A DNA stretch of 64,000 bases from NCBI GenBank assembly GCA_021234155.1, contig JAJEKV010000026.1, positions 16,918,283 through 16,982,282 on the forward strand, written 5' to 3'. This document shows, in pieces, positions 10,911 to 21,564 of the stretch. The first letter of the stretch is position 1; each line of letters opens with the position of its first letter. Source of the DNA: Isoetes taiwanensis. Lineage: Eukaryota; Streptophyta; Lycopodiopsida; Isoetales; Isoetaceae. Under the pieces are notes generated by a model, which was not told where the DNA came from, did not search any database, and worked only from the letters and a program-made list of their open reading frames with translations. Made by a program: the position numbers and the translations under genes.

Positions 10911-11288
10911 GTGTTGGTTTCTGTGCCGCCGCATGTGCAGACGCATGCGGCGTTCCCTCTCGCCCACGCGGGACTATTTTGGTCGTATGGGTTTCTTCTC
11001 CTTTGCTTTGCCGAGATATATGTTCACCGCCGGACTCAGCTATGGCTTCCTTTCGGATTTTCTCCCTCCCTACAGTGCTTTCCTTTTCCCTGGTGCAGAC
11101 GGCAGTGGCCTGGGGTTGCTAGATGCTGCTCAATCCGACAGATTTGATCAATCCATTCTACCGTTAAGATTTGAGCCTGAAGTTGAGTTTAAGGCTATGG
11201 CATCTCGACGTTTTTCTCTTATGGAAATCTGGGTGCTTTGTTTCCGATAGCCATAGCGGCAATGGCAAATAGGTTTTGTCTCTGTTAT
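10911..11288 (+). other. Unassigned open frame upstream of the duplicated pseudogene
   Basis: A 105-codon frame (10933-11250) reads YFGRMGFFSFALPRYMF and then a Gly/Asp-rich stretch. It matches nothing I know. It may be an unduplicated 5' exon of the pseudogene that follows, because the repeated block starts at the splice-acceptor-like CTGCAG at 11289. Confidence 0.3.
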
Positions 11289-12168
11289 CTGCAGGTGCAA
11301 ACGGGAGCGGGATGTGGAATCTGTCTTCCAACTAATAGCACCCGAGTGATTTTTGGAACCCCAACTAACCTAATCTCGGATGTAACATTATTAGGTAATC
11401 CCACACCCACATCAGATTGTAATTCTGGGCATCTTCAGTTGTGTTTTTCAAAGAATTGCATTCCAGCTACACAAATGTTGCATTAGCATTCTAATCACGA
11501 CATCTACATGCTTTTTTGTGCTGGCAGGATGCCCCTCCTTTGGCAGGTAACATGATTGAATTCCAGGATATTGCATGGGCTCACAACGCCTATGCATGGT
11601 TGATTATCAAGGTGACTTACAATTTCCTTCTCAATAACCTTCAGAAGTAAGATCTCGCATCCCAGTATTGATAGCATTACTGGACAAATATGCCAACCTG
11701 GATCTCAACCTGGATAGTCTTTTGGATCTTGCTGAAATGTATAAGAACAAAAGGTCTAAATATGATTCCTTTATAGAAAGTCAGATATGTGTGGAAAATC
11801 GTGAAGAATAGCCTGCTTGTTATCCTGTTGAAATTGCAATAGCTTTTCATGGCCATGCTGTCGTTGAAGTTTTAAAGCGCACTTCTTTGATACATAAGAA
11901 AGTTTCAAGAAGTAATGACCTCATTGTTGAAGATTTTGTTGAAGCTTGCATTATAGAAGAGGGTAAAGCGGCCGCACCCAAGAAGAAGAGAAAAACAAAT
12001 CGCCTGCTTTAGGAAAACTGCCTACTACTAGCATTTCCCCTACACATATTTTTAGATAGCTAGATATTTAGCAATGTTTTGTTAATGTTCAGCATATGCT
12101 GCATAATAGCTAAATACAGACAGAAGTTTTTGGCTGATTTAATTTCATGCACCAATGTAGGTACCAAG
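11289..12168 (+). pseudogene. Tandem duplicate copy 1: two-exon gene remnant of unknown family
   Basis: Exon a (11528-11611) has a GGCAG acceptor and a GTGACT donor and reads DAPPLAGNMIEFQDIAW... . Exon b starts near 11650 and reads IPVLIALLDKYANLDLN, then DLAEMYKNKRSKYDSF, and meets an in-frame TAG after ENREE (about 11810). The frame stays open beyond the stop and ends at 12012 with KAAAPKKKRKTNRLL. The basic PKKKRK (11977-11994) looks like a classical nuclear localisation signal. I do not recognise the family. The internal stop lies at the same codon in copy 2, so the gene was probably already inactive before it duplicated, unless the stop falls in an intron I cannot see. Confidence 0.55.
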
Positions 12169-12350
12169 GGACCAGGCTGCAAGATGCTGTGGAAGGTTCT
12201 TTAAAATTCTACTATGTTCTCCAGAAATAGACAGTAAGTGCAGGTAGCTCCTTCATGTGCGACAAATAACACTTTGACGGAACAAAAGGAGATTTAAAAG
12301 GAGAATCATATTGAACCAATTATCCCCATTGTTGCTGCCAAAAATGTTAT

Positions 12351-13250
12351 CTGCAGGTGCAAGTGGGAGCGGGATGGGGAATCTGTCTTCTGCAACTAAT
12401 AGCACCCGATGATTTCTGGAATCCCAACTAGCCTAATCTCGGATGTAATATTAGGTAATCCCACACCCACAGATATCAGATTGTTGTTCTAGGCATCTTC
12501 AGTTGTGCTTTTTAAAGAATTGCATTCCAGCTGCACAAATGTTGCATCAGCATTCTAATCACGGCATCTACATGCTTTTTTGTGCTGGCAGGACGCCCCT
12601 CCTTTGGCAGGTAACATGATTGAATTCCAGGATATTGCATGGCCTCACAACGCCTATGCATGGTCGATTATCAAGGTGACTTACAATTTCCTTCTCAATA
12701 ACCTTTTAAGTCCTCAAAATTAGATTTTGAAGTAAGATCTCGCATCCCAGTATTGATAACATTACTGGACAAATATGCCAACTTGGATCTCAACCGGGAT
12801 AGTCTTTTGGATCTTGCTGAAATGTATAAGAACAAAAGGTCAAAATATGATTCCTTTATAGAAAGTCAGATATGTGTGGAAAATCGTGAAGAATAGCCTG
12901 CTTATTATCCTGCTGAAATTGCAATAGCTTTTCATGGCCATGCTGTAGTTGAAGTTTTAAAGGGCACTTCTTTGATACATAAGAAAGTTTCAAGAAGTAA
13001 TGACCTCATTGTTGAAGATTTTGTTGAAGCTTGCATTATAGAAGAGGGTAAAGCGGCCGCACCCAAGAAGAAGAGAAAAACAAATCGCCTGCTTTAGGAA
13101 AACTGCCTACTACTAGCATTTCCCCTACACATATTTTTACATAGCTAGATATTTAGCAACTTTTTCTTAATGTTCAGCATATACTGCATAACAGCTAAAT
13201 GGAGACAGAAGCTTTTGGCTGATTTAATTTCATGCACCAATGTAGGTACC
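12351..13250 (+). pseudogene. Tandem duplicate copy 2 of the same two-exon remnant
   Basis: This copy begins 1062 bp after copy 1 at the start of the block and 1085 bp after it at the end. The difference is one indel of about 23 bp in the intron before exon b. Exon a is 12593-12675; exon b ends at TAG 13095-13097. It keeps the same premature TAG after ENREE and the same GCGGCCGC plus PKKKRK segment (13053-13079). Point differences are few, so the duplication is fairly recent. Confidence 0.6.
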
Positions 13251-14237
13251 AATGCAGGCATCTCTAAGTCACTCCAATAACAGGTAAACTTGAAAACATG
13301 AACTTCTTTATTCATTTTTAAAATTGCATTGTTGTTGTATGATATAATGCGGTTTACAGTCTTTCTGAGAAGTGGATAAGCCATAGGAAGAACTAAGTTC
13401 GTAAGATGTGCGCATCTTAAAATAAGATGCTTAGATGTAGATGTGTGCGCATCGACACCCGCGTCTGACATAGATGCTTCACCTATTTTTTTTTTTTAAT
13501 ACAAAAAAAAAACTGCCAAAGACACTTGGATTAGATTGCCTGGTACTGCTGACTCTAAAATAGGTGCAGTTTGTTGCCTTTTCGGCCTTCATGTAGCTCC
13601 TTTTTTCTGAAAAAGCTCTCTGTTGACGACGAAGCGTGCAACAATCCGGGCTACAGGGTCTTTAAGGAGGTCGGGAGCTGGGCAAGAAGTTTGCATCAAG
13701 ATCGGGAGGTCTGCTACAGCAGGTCAGAGGCTTGCAACAAGGCAAAAGGATCTGCAGCAAAAAACCTGTAACAGCAAGACCTGCAGTAGTTTTGTCTTCT
13801 ATTAATCATATATATTCTGTGTTTTAGTGTTAAAAGTCTCCATAGATCAAAGGTACTTAAGGCTGCAATGGATGGAAGGTATTTTTCAATAATTTAAATT
13901 TTTTAGACGCATCTTAACTGCATCTTAAAACTTAGATGCTTTGCTGCATTAGATGCTTTTGATGTGTCGCATCTGAGGAAGAAATAATGTTCTAAAGCCC
14001 CATTCTTAGTTATCTGCACATTGTCATTCATTTGTTCGTGGCCTTTGAAGACTCTTAAAAGGTAATTTAAATCTTTCTGTGGACATTTGAAAGATTATGC
14101 TAGATTTTCTATTTGCTAGAAAGTTAAAATTGATCATTCTTAGCTGCTATTTGTGCAAGTACAAATGGTGCAAATAAATTGTGTCAAGGCATGATGTTTT
14201 AGAGATTCAGTGCTAATTCTGATTGTGTTAATTGTAG
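13251..14237. other. No recognisable gene
   Basis: It contains a T-run followed by an A-run near 13482-13510 and several short repeats of the type GATGCTT / GCATCTTA (13405-13460 and 13900-13980). No coding signal is convincing. Confidence 0.45.
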
Positions 14238-14440
14238 GTTCTTAAAAAAACCATTTGTCGTAAGTGGACGAACCCAGCAGATGTTTGTATGCGGAGATTG
14301 GAGCTTCATCCACCTGGAGAAGAATGGAACAAACACAATATTACTAGGCGTTTTTGGTGTGGTCCTCTTAATAAATGGAGGAAAATTTTGTTGCATCAAA
14401 TAAGCAGAAGACACATAACTGTTGTCAAAGATTTTTGGAG
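14238..14440 (+). other. Candidate isolated exon (67 codons)
   Basis: An open stretch lies between an acceptor-like TTGTAG and a donor GTGAGT. It reads KWTNPADVCMRRLELHPP, then RRFWCGPLNKWRKILLHQ and VVKDFWR, rich in Trp, Arg and Lys. It has no match I know and no neighbouring exon was found. It may belong to a gene with long introns or to a gene fragment carried by the Helitron that ends at 15196. Confidence 0.3.
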
Positions 14441-15167
14441 GTGAGTGCCAATTGGCAGCATTTTTTTGGTGAATTGCTACGGCAACCTTTTTCTATCTGC
14501 CATGATTGCAGCATATGCTAAGCATAGTCTTACCAAGGAAGCCTTGAGACTATTTTATGAAACGTAGCAGGATGGCACAAATACCAACGCCAAACAGTAC
14601 AATTGTTCTGTCCCTTATATTCTAAACAGAAGTTGGCTACAATACATTTTTTTTCTTAAATAATGGAATGGACCTACGTCACGTACAATTTTGGTAGTTA
14701 CCCTTTTTTTTTTAATGGGATCCTGATTAAATTATTTGCTTTTATCCAAACCTTTAATATTGTTATCCTAGGTTCTTTTGGGAAAATCATTTAAATAATT
14801 CCAACCTATAATATTGTTATTCTAGATTCCTTCACAAGAACCATGTACCATTGTTTCAACTCTAAATATACTTCTTACTCCCCACCTTTCATTAATCATA
14901 TACAACATTTTGGCATTTAGCACAGATTTTTAAGTATGTGAGATGAGGCGTTCATTGCACATAGTAGGGAGGTTGTTACAAGCTAGGTTTAGGTGGATGC
15001 AATTGAACGTGGATGCAATTGAACGATCTCATTTCAACATTAATCATGCAAACTAAACTTCACATCTTCACACTTTGATCCATCTATAGACATGGCAAAT
15101 CTACAACATTTCGTTCTGCTTACAAACTCCATTACATCCACACATATGACACACGTCCACGACTAAT
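14441..15167. other. No gene seen; possible Helitron interior
   Basis: AT-rich, with no coding frame and no repeat structure. It lies directly 5' of the Helitron 3' terminus at 15168-15196 and is probably part of that element. The 5' TC terminus could not be located. Confidence 0.35.
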
Positions 15168-15196
15168 GCCCGGCATCGCCGGGCACGCGTTTCTAG
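15168..15196 (+). mobile_element. Helitron 3' terminus (hairpin + CTAG, followed by T)
   Basis: A perfect 7-bp GC hairpin (GCCCGGC, loop ATC, GCCGGGC) is followed by eight bases and CTAG, with T as the next base. This is the diagnostic 3' end of Helitrons (short hairpin about 10 bp before CTRR, insertion between A and T). A second end of the same design is at 63087-63114. No Rep/helicase gene is nearby, so this is a non-autonomous element of unknown length to the left. Confidence 0.8.
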
Positions 15197-15475
15197 TGTA
15201 GATTAAAACGCATTCACATGAACGAAATTTGAGACGGCCGGTTTGACGTTTGAGCCGGTCGTCTCCGAACTGCTGGAGCAGTTCAGACCAGAGCGTCTTG
15301 AACGGCTTGACGTCCGGCAAAACTTGCCGCTCACATGTGAGGCGTCCCTTAGTATGGCCAGTTGGATATGTTGTGTTTAGAAGTAACTTTTCCTTTGTTT
15401 TAATACAAATTTAAAAAAACAAGATGCTAACGCATCAATGGGTTGCCCTTTAGAAAACCCACTGATCCTTCCACA

Positions 15476-15548
15476 ACCAAGGTTACATATCACCCACAAT
15501 ACTATAAAGAAACCAAGGTTACATACCACCCACAATACTATAAAGAAA
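15476..15548. repeat. Two-copy tandem repeat
   Basis: AACCAAGGTTACATA[T/C]CACC plus CACAATACTATAAAGAAA occurs twice in direct succession. Confidence 0.8.
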
Positions 15549-16680
15549 GGATATATTATAGAATGGTTCGATAAGTTCCATGATATAGCACGGTATAGAG
15601 TAAATAAACTTGTAAAACTATAATTTATACTAAGATACTATATGTTTGATTATTTTTTGGCTTGCCTCTAGGGGGACAAACCCTCGCTAATGTGGGTTTT
15701 TGGCATATTCTAAGTATATGTTGGAATATGCCTAAAATATGTCGAAAATCGCTTCAAACTTGCTATTGCATGTAAACTGGCGGTCAGCCGCTGTGCAAAC
15801 TGGCTAACCGACACTGCATCTTTTACAATAAGTGCAAAATGGACTATACTTTGCATGCGCTCAAGCTCTTCATCTCACAACTCGCACTTGCCACGCCCTC
15901 TGCAGGAGTAATGGCGTCGGTCTTTGCTTTCAAAGAGCCTAGCTTCAGGTAAGATGAATTACTTGATTCCTTTGTTGTTTTCTCCATTGTGTATTTGCAT
16001 GGTTTTGACATGCTTGAATAATCTTTTTCTTCATTCCTTATTCTTACAAGAAATTTATCGCGGCGGCCTGTAAAGTTGGCCCGAGTCTATGTTCTAGTTT
16101 TGTATAGCAATGGATTTATTATAGTTCGCATTGGGACGTAGTTGATCATGATACTTATTTTTGCTGTGAGCATACAATACGCTCATTAGAAGTCTGCTCA
16201 ATAGTTTCGCCTTCCAAATACACCTGAATTTAGTATGTTGATAAGGCCTATGATGCGAATGTGGAATAATCCTGGTAGGCAAGCCAATTTTAATGAGCGA
16301 CATGCGGAGCATTTGCAGACATTAAAATTGCAAATTGTAGAGTACTTTTAGTAGACTCAAGGTCCAAGATTGCAACCAGAATGAGTGTTCTCACAGTGTT
16401 CTAATATGTGAGCACAATATTGAAGACTTGTAGTAGTTAAACCGCCAATTGTTGAGTTGGGAACTGAGAAATGGTTGAAAAAGTCCTTATATATTATTTT
16501 AGCACCAAATATAAAGTGATTGAGTGTATACCCCAATGTTTGAATTGCACAAAATCATCTGATGAAACTTTGAGTCTTTATCTAAGAGTTAAAATTTCAA
16601 AGTTGAAATATAAATCGGTCTCAAAGTATGGGTGTATTATCGTTCTGGGTGTATTATAATTAATCTGGGTCATTGGATGT
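15549..16680. other. No assigned gene; possible short first exon near 15910
   Basis: At 15911-15949 ATGGCGTCGGTCTTTGC... reads MASVFAFKEPSFR and meets a donor-like GTAAGA, which looks like a small first exon. No following exon was found. The remainder is AT-rich. Confidence 0.3.
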
Positions 16681-16867
16681 TGGCATATGCCACAGCATAT
16701 GCCATGGGGCGAATTTGGAGCCCTCAAACACAAGTCAAGATGGGGTCAACGATGGGGCCCACCTATCTTGCTTGACTTACCCCTAACATTTGATAAAACC
16801 ATTGGAAAAATATCATGCTTTGCACTTAGCAGCCAAACAAGAATATTAAACATTGAAAATAGACAAT

Positions 16868-16952
16868 GATGAGCCTGGGGAGTCGAACCCCAGTAGCAGA
16901 TCCCACGCTCATCCAGGCATACTAGGCATCTCAAAGGAGAGATGCCTAGTAT
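16868..16952 (-). repeat. tRNA-like minihelix plus perfect 14-bp hairpin (SINE-like)
   Basis: On the minus strand GATGAGC pairs with GCTCATC (7-bp acceptor-like stem, 16907-16913 with 16868-16874). It encloses a T-arm CTGGGGTTCGACTCCCCAG (16875-16893) with a consensus B box GGTTCGACTCC. Only 13 nt fill the place of the D and anticodon arms, so it is not a tRNA gene. Next to it a perfect 14-bp inverted repeat with a 6-nt loop spans 16919-16952. The combination suggests a tRNA-derived SINE head or a decayed tRNA. No A box or tail is clearly seen. Confidence 0.45.
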
Positions 16953-17206
16953 ACCTAGGGGCCGAAGCCCACTAACAAACAAAAGGAGTTAGTATCAACA
17001 GATTATTTCAATATGTAAAGAGCCACTCTGAAACTCGGTTTATACAGCAGCCTCATGCAAAAGAATCAACACGTGTCAAGATCATACCTGCCAAAGAAGA
17101 TCAAGCTGCAACACATTCAGAAAATAAACAAGTTTTTCATTTATAAAAGCATAAGCAGTTCTTCCAGGCCACACAAAAACATAAAGAAGGAGATGAAAAC
17201 AGATCA

Positions 17207-17590
17207 GTTCATGGGCGCGCCACTCTGAGCATGCCTAATCAGTTCATCCAACCGCCGAATCTCTTGCACGAGCAAGACTCTAGCTAAGCTCATATGAGAG
17301 CACAGCACATGTAACTCAAACACAGGTACACCCAATTGATCCCATTCTATAGCAGAGATAGCATTCTGGATCGAAGCATAGAACCCATTGAGCTGCCTCC
17401 TAAGCAAGCGCAAGGACGCCGCAATCCTATGCGCTTCAGTTCCCACCTGCACGATGCTACTAACAAATTCTTGAGCAGAGAAAATCGCCTCGCTCACCGA
17501 ATATGACCGGATCTGGATATGAAGCTTCAACTCTAGAGGAAATATAGGAATCGTGGCAAAGATACGTGCCAGGAGGTTGTTCCACCCCAA
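17207..17590 (-). CDS. Overlapping open frame, likely true C-terminal part of the Rep gene
   Basis: This 128-codon frame has no ATG at its beginning (first codon TTG) and overlaps the 3' end of the Rep frame in another register. It is helical and Leu/Arg-rich (SVSEAIFSAQEFVSSIVQVG, RIAASLRLLRRQL, LVQEIRRLDELIRHAQ), consistent with a coiled-coil tail. The simplest reading is one gene split by a single frameshift near 17570-17600, either a real mutation or a sequencing error. An independent second protein is possible but lacks a start codon. Confidence 0.4.
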
Positions 17591-18716
17591 AGAATGTGCT
17601 CTCCATCGCGTCCATCACTACCGCAACTAAGAACCAAACAAAGCCATGAAAAAAGACAAAACCGCATACACTTTCGAAAAGCCAACAAATATGATCACCC
17701 AACAGCCATGGTGCAATCACCCCCAATGCGGGGGCGAAATCCACACCGTGCTCCAAAACAACCACATCATCACCGGCCATGACTATAAGATTCATCACAA
17801 ACATCCCGGAAATTAAAGTCTTGCTCATCCTCGGGGATGCTATCATCCCAATACCTTCTCCTCCCGTGGCCATTTCGGCTTTGAGTGCACGAACCCAGCG
17901 GGTAGCCCAAACAAAATAGTTCTCATGCTCTGAGGGCATGCACCGAGAAGGATTTAGGAGCACCCTCCATGCTGCCTCCTGGACACGGTGCTCGTTAATG
18001 TGGGCAGTATTGGAAGGTATAATCCAAGAACTGGATAGTGTAAACTTACCAGAACTTATCATTCTGGCCAATGTAAATAGGAGGCTAGCAGTCATCTTAC
18101 GGTTGCCATGATAGTTAACATAATGGGCAGCACAATTAAGCAAATTCTTATTATCAAGCACAACTAAGTTCTTGGTGTCACCAGCTCCCCATCTCAGGTA
18201 TAAATCCTTACCTTTCTTGATGCAATCCTCACTGATATTATGAAGGTGACAGACATAGTGGACCTTTTCAAAATCTTTCATACAATAACCAACCATACCT
18301 TCAAAACAGTGAAGGCGGATATTCTTCAAGGCTTTACAGACCAGGATAACACCAGGAGGCTTACTAGCCCAGTTAAATTCCTTCTTAATGGCATCATTCA
18401 TGGCCCTAGGGGTTTTGAAACGCCCTCTAAAGACAGCCTGACAGTGCAAATGGTCTACAGTAGCACCCCTTTCTATAGCTACAGCTCCGGCAACACACCT
18501 CCTATCACAAAAACCGACAAGGACATCGTAGAAACTTACAGGGACATTCTGCCCAGACAAACCTAGGGTCACACTCACATCTATCAGGTTCCAATCCTGA
18601 TCAGCAAAGAAATCCTGGCCTCTCACTCCGGAATTGGAATTCAAGACATGGCTCACAGAAGCAGGGCCAGAGGAGCGACCACTCTGAGCCTTTCTGGCTG
18701 CCCTCTTCATCGACAT
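17460..18716 (-). CDS. Rep-like HUH endonuclease (replitron / CRESS-type), 418 aa
   Basis: A single uninterrupted frame starts at MSMKRAARK. Residues 75-100 hold VAGAVAIERG...VDHLHCQAVF: the H89-L90-H91 pair followed by Gln is a classical HUH metal-binding motif. At 141-150, MVGYCMKDFE has the Y144-xx-K147 nicking-tyrosine motif of Rep proteins. This order (HxH, then about 55 residues on YxxK) is that of rolling-circle replication initiators and of the replitron transposases described in eukaryotes. Downstream DLYLRWGAG and a helical region to about 280 fit the same family. From about 290 the protein becomes hydrophobic (VMNLIVMAG, then CWLFESVCGFVFFHGF), unusual for a Rep. I see no Walker A helicase motif. 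The last 40 or so residues probably follow a frameshift, because the neighbouring frame (17207-17590) continues with better-looking sequence. It is more likely a mobile-element gene than a viral insertion. Confidence 0.7.
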   Translation of the reverse strand: MSMKRAARKAQSGRSSGPASVSHVLNSNSGVRGQDFFADQDWNLIDVSVTLGLSGQNVPVSFYDVLVGFCDRRCVAGAVAIERGATVDHLHCQAVFRGRFKTPRAMNDAIKKEFNWASKPPGVILVCKALKNIRLHCFEGMVGYCMKDFEKVHYVCHLHNISEDCIKKGKDLYLRWGAGDTKNLVVLDNKNLLNCAAHYVNYHGNRKMTASLLFTLARMISSGKFTLSSSWIIPSNTAHINEHRVQEAAWRVLLNPSRCMPSEHENYFVWATRWVRALKAEMATGGEGIGMIASPRMSKTLISGMFVMNLIVMAGDDVVVLEHGVDFAPALGVIAPWLLGDHICWLFESVCGFVFFHGFVWFLVAVVMDAMESTFFGVEQPPGTYLCHDSYISSRVEASYPDPVIFGERGDFLCSRIC

Positions 18717-18756
18717 AGCAGATAATGTGTAAAATCAATGCAGCAAAAGCAAGAAG

Positions 18757-18960
18757 CTAGAAGCTTACCTCTGTCTTCTTCAATGCACCTCCGCTCCCCG
18801 CAATTGCCCGCGACCCCAGCTTATCCACCCAAACCAGAAAAGAAACAAACCAGATGAGCGGCCACATCACCAGGAGCTCCGCCATCCCTGCAGAAGCCCA
18901 AGGCGACACCAACACCTGCGCCCAACCAGCGCTCGCGAGCTCCAAAATGCCCGCCCATGA
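18757..18960 (-). other. Open frame 5' of the Rep gene with a donor-like end
   Basis: A frame on the Rep strand reads GMAELLVMWPLIWFVSFLV (membrane-like) and ends GGALKKTE, immediately followed by GTAAGC. That could be a splice donor, giving a 5' leader exon whose intron would remove the start region of Rep, or it may be chance. It starts without ATG. A GC-rich 5' untranslated leader is the alternative. Confidence 0.25.
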
Positions 18961-21476
18961 TTCTAGGGTTGGGAATCTATGTTGCCACCGTCAGCAACAT
19001 ACGATTTCCCATACCAATACAACCCTTAACCATTGCCAAATCTTATGGTATAACTATACGGTTTGCAATTTCGGACACATTATGGTTGTTGCCCCATGTT
19101 GTTTATTTTGCATCGACCTTGGTTGAGGTGCAGAAGTCTAATAGCTAACATGTTGCCTTAGGGCAAATTAAAATGATATCTAATGGGCGTAGAAATAATT
19201 TAGCTTTTAAGGATTTAAATATCATAGAGTAAAAGTGTGAGCACCCAATAAGCGGGTGGCTTGTTCATCACACGATTTAGGGAGGAAAACATGCTGGAAC
19301 GTGTGTCTTGCCGATTTGGCAGCCTTCCTTGATTGACGCCTCGTCACTGCCACGTGGTCAGGTGAATCCAACAGAGGAAGGCGGTCGTACAAATTCCATC
19401 TGTTCATCCAAGGTTTTTGAATCAAAAGATACCTCATCAGATTCGTCTATTTGCCCAGCAAGCAATAGAGGTGTTTTCAACTTATGTACTTCCTCTTGTT
19501 TGTGCCTTATCACAGGTTTTGGCTTTATCCCCTGTTTTGGCAGAATAGGAAGCACAAACCAGATGCTTGGGGATGAAGCTTGGCTACTACGATTTGTGAG
19601 CCCCATGCACCGGATCTGCAGGCCCCAAAATAGACGCCTTGTTAATCCCCAGAGCAGAGCTCTGATTCGCATGCCTCGAAGCAGCCATTAGAACATGGGT
19701 AAGGTTTAATTTTCTGCACCTCAAGAACCTGAGCCAATAGGACAGTATTTATATTATCTAAATTGGTGTCGGCCCAGCCCTTTTAGCCCTGAATCCTTCC
19801 TCTTTTTTATGTGCAGGGGCCATTTCTCAAGCATTAATCCGTAAGGGCTGTGTATGAAGCAAAAGAGTCACTTGGTTCACAGCCTTCACGGTACTTTGTT
19901 TGGCGGAGAAGGACGGCAAGCCTTAGAAGGGAGGGACATAGAAGGGAAGGGGTAAACACGTAAGTTTAGAGAGCATAGGAATTTGCAAAAAATTGACCTC
20001 ACAGCTTGTAGACAGCAGCGGTTCTACTATAAAAAATCCCTTTGGGTTCTACTATAAAAAATCCCTTTGGGTTGCTTCTAAAAACATACAGAGTCGATTC
20101 AAACAATCATCTATAACAACGAAGAGGGAAAAAATACAGGTAAAGGATCTGGGTTGTCTATCTAATCCACTGGGCATGTTCCCTGCAAATAATTCCTAGA
20201 AGACAATTACAGACGACATTTCTAAACAATGGGCTTTGAAACCTGGATACGATTGTATCCAATGGGGCTTTGCTGGAATTTAGAGATCCATCAAGAAGAA
20301 CGTAATCTGAGAGGCCGATTTTTGAGGCCCATCAAGTCAATTTGCGGCTACCGGACCGATTTTTGGTGGTTTTTTAGTCGTAGGCACATCAATAGCATGG
20401 CAAATAGCAAGCAAACTAGAGTTTAGAGACCCATTTTGAGGCCCATCAAGAAAAACAAAGCTTCAAATGTCTGATTTGATGCCTCTAAGGTCCGATTTGT
20501 GGCAAGTAGACCTCGATTCTCGCTTTTAAAACCGTGGGCATCCTGCAACTGTAATAGAATAACAAATAGCATTCTGGGAAGCTTTTCCTCATAGTTTTGT
20601 TGATTCTGCAGCGTTTTTGAAGCGGCCCCAAGAGACCCATAGTGTGGATTCTTCTCCTCGCCATTCTCCAGCTCCAGCTTCTTCAAATCCGGTGCCGGCT
20701 GCTGTGCCCACATGATACATCTTCTTGTGCCCACGTCTTCTGCTTCAAAACCAGGCGCCGGAGTTCAAGCACAGGTCTGGCTATGGCGGACGTCGGCCGC
20801 AATAAATGCAGTGTATTAATGGCGGCAATAAATGCATCTAAATGCATCTATCTGTCATAAATGCCTAATCTGCCATAAATGCCTAAATCGCAACGTGTCA
20901 TTCCACTGTAATTTGTAAGGAAGAAATTACACTCCGGCAGAAAAATGTATCTGCCTTATAATAGGAAGGATTATACATTTTCCTCATTCACATTGTTATG
21001 TTATTGAAGCTTCAGATATTTATTTTATCCAACTGCATGCTGCTATCATATTTGTGCTAAACGAAACCTACCTGGTAAGTACTAGTGGGTGGATACCATA
21101 GAAACTATTCATTAATAGATAACAGCAATGCATTGAGCAACTTGAGTAAAAAGGACTACAATTCAAATCATGTTAATGCCATTGCATATTAGATTCTTGG
21201 TTATTTATGCGTTCCTAGATGCAATCTACCGGATATAACAATGTTCCATTGGAAGTCATATGGCATATCAATTTTTGTTGGATGCAAACGATTTTTTTGA
21301 CTCCATTCGTGTTAGTGTCAATCTCATCAATCATTATTTCCGAGGTACCATTGTAACAGATCCTCAACAGGGACATATGGTCCTAGATGATGGAAATGGT
21401 TTGATAGAGTTGGTTTTGCTCAAGGACCCAAGAAGAACACACAGGTTAATATGGAAATATGCTAGCAATTGTTTAC
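18961..21476. other. No assigned gene; two small tandem repeats
   Basis: Short frames at 19222-19691 and 20229-20734 lack any motif I recognise. GTTCTACTATAAAAAATCCC is repeated in tandem at about 20021-20073. ATAAATGC[C/A] units recur at 20800-20880. A 73-codon frame at 21260-21481 (QFLLDANDFFDSIRVS...) is not identifiable. Confidence 0.4.

Positions 21477-21564
<88 letters not shown>
21477..21564. repeat. (TAA)n microsatellite serving as LINE 3' tail
   Basis: About 29 uninterrupted TAA units. On the minus strand it directly follows the 3' end of the LINE fragment at 21565-22500, so it is best read as that element's (TTA)n tail. Confidence 0.85.

Noticed and set aside
11968-11994. NotI-like GCGGCCGC followed by PKKKRK as cloning-vector contamination
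   Set aside because: It sits within a duplicated plant-like exon, appears in both diverged copies and is followed by the natural stop; no vector sequence surrounds it.
16868-16913. Functional tRNA gene
   Set aside because: The acceptor stem and T-arm are perfect but the D and anticodon arms are absent.
17460-18716. Endogenous geminivirus Rep
   Set aside because: HUH motifs are shared, but the spacing and flanking wording differ from geminivirus Rep, no Walker A helicase motif was seen, and no coat gene or intergenic stem-loop was recognised; a replitron-like transposon fits better.
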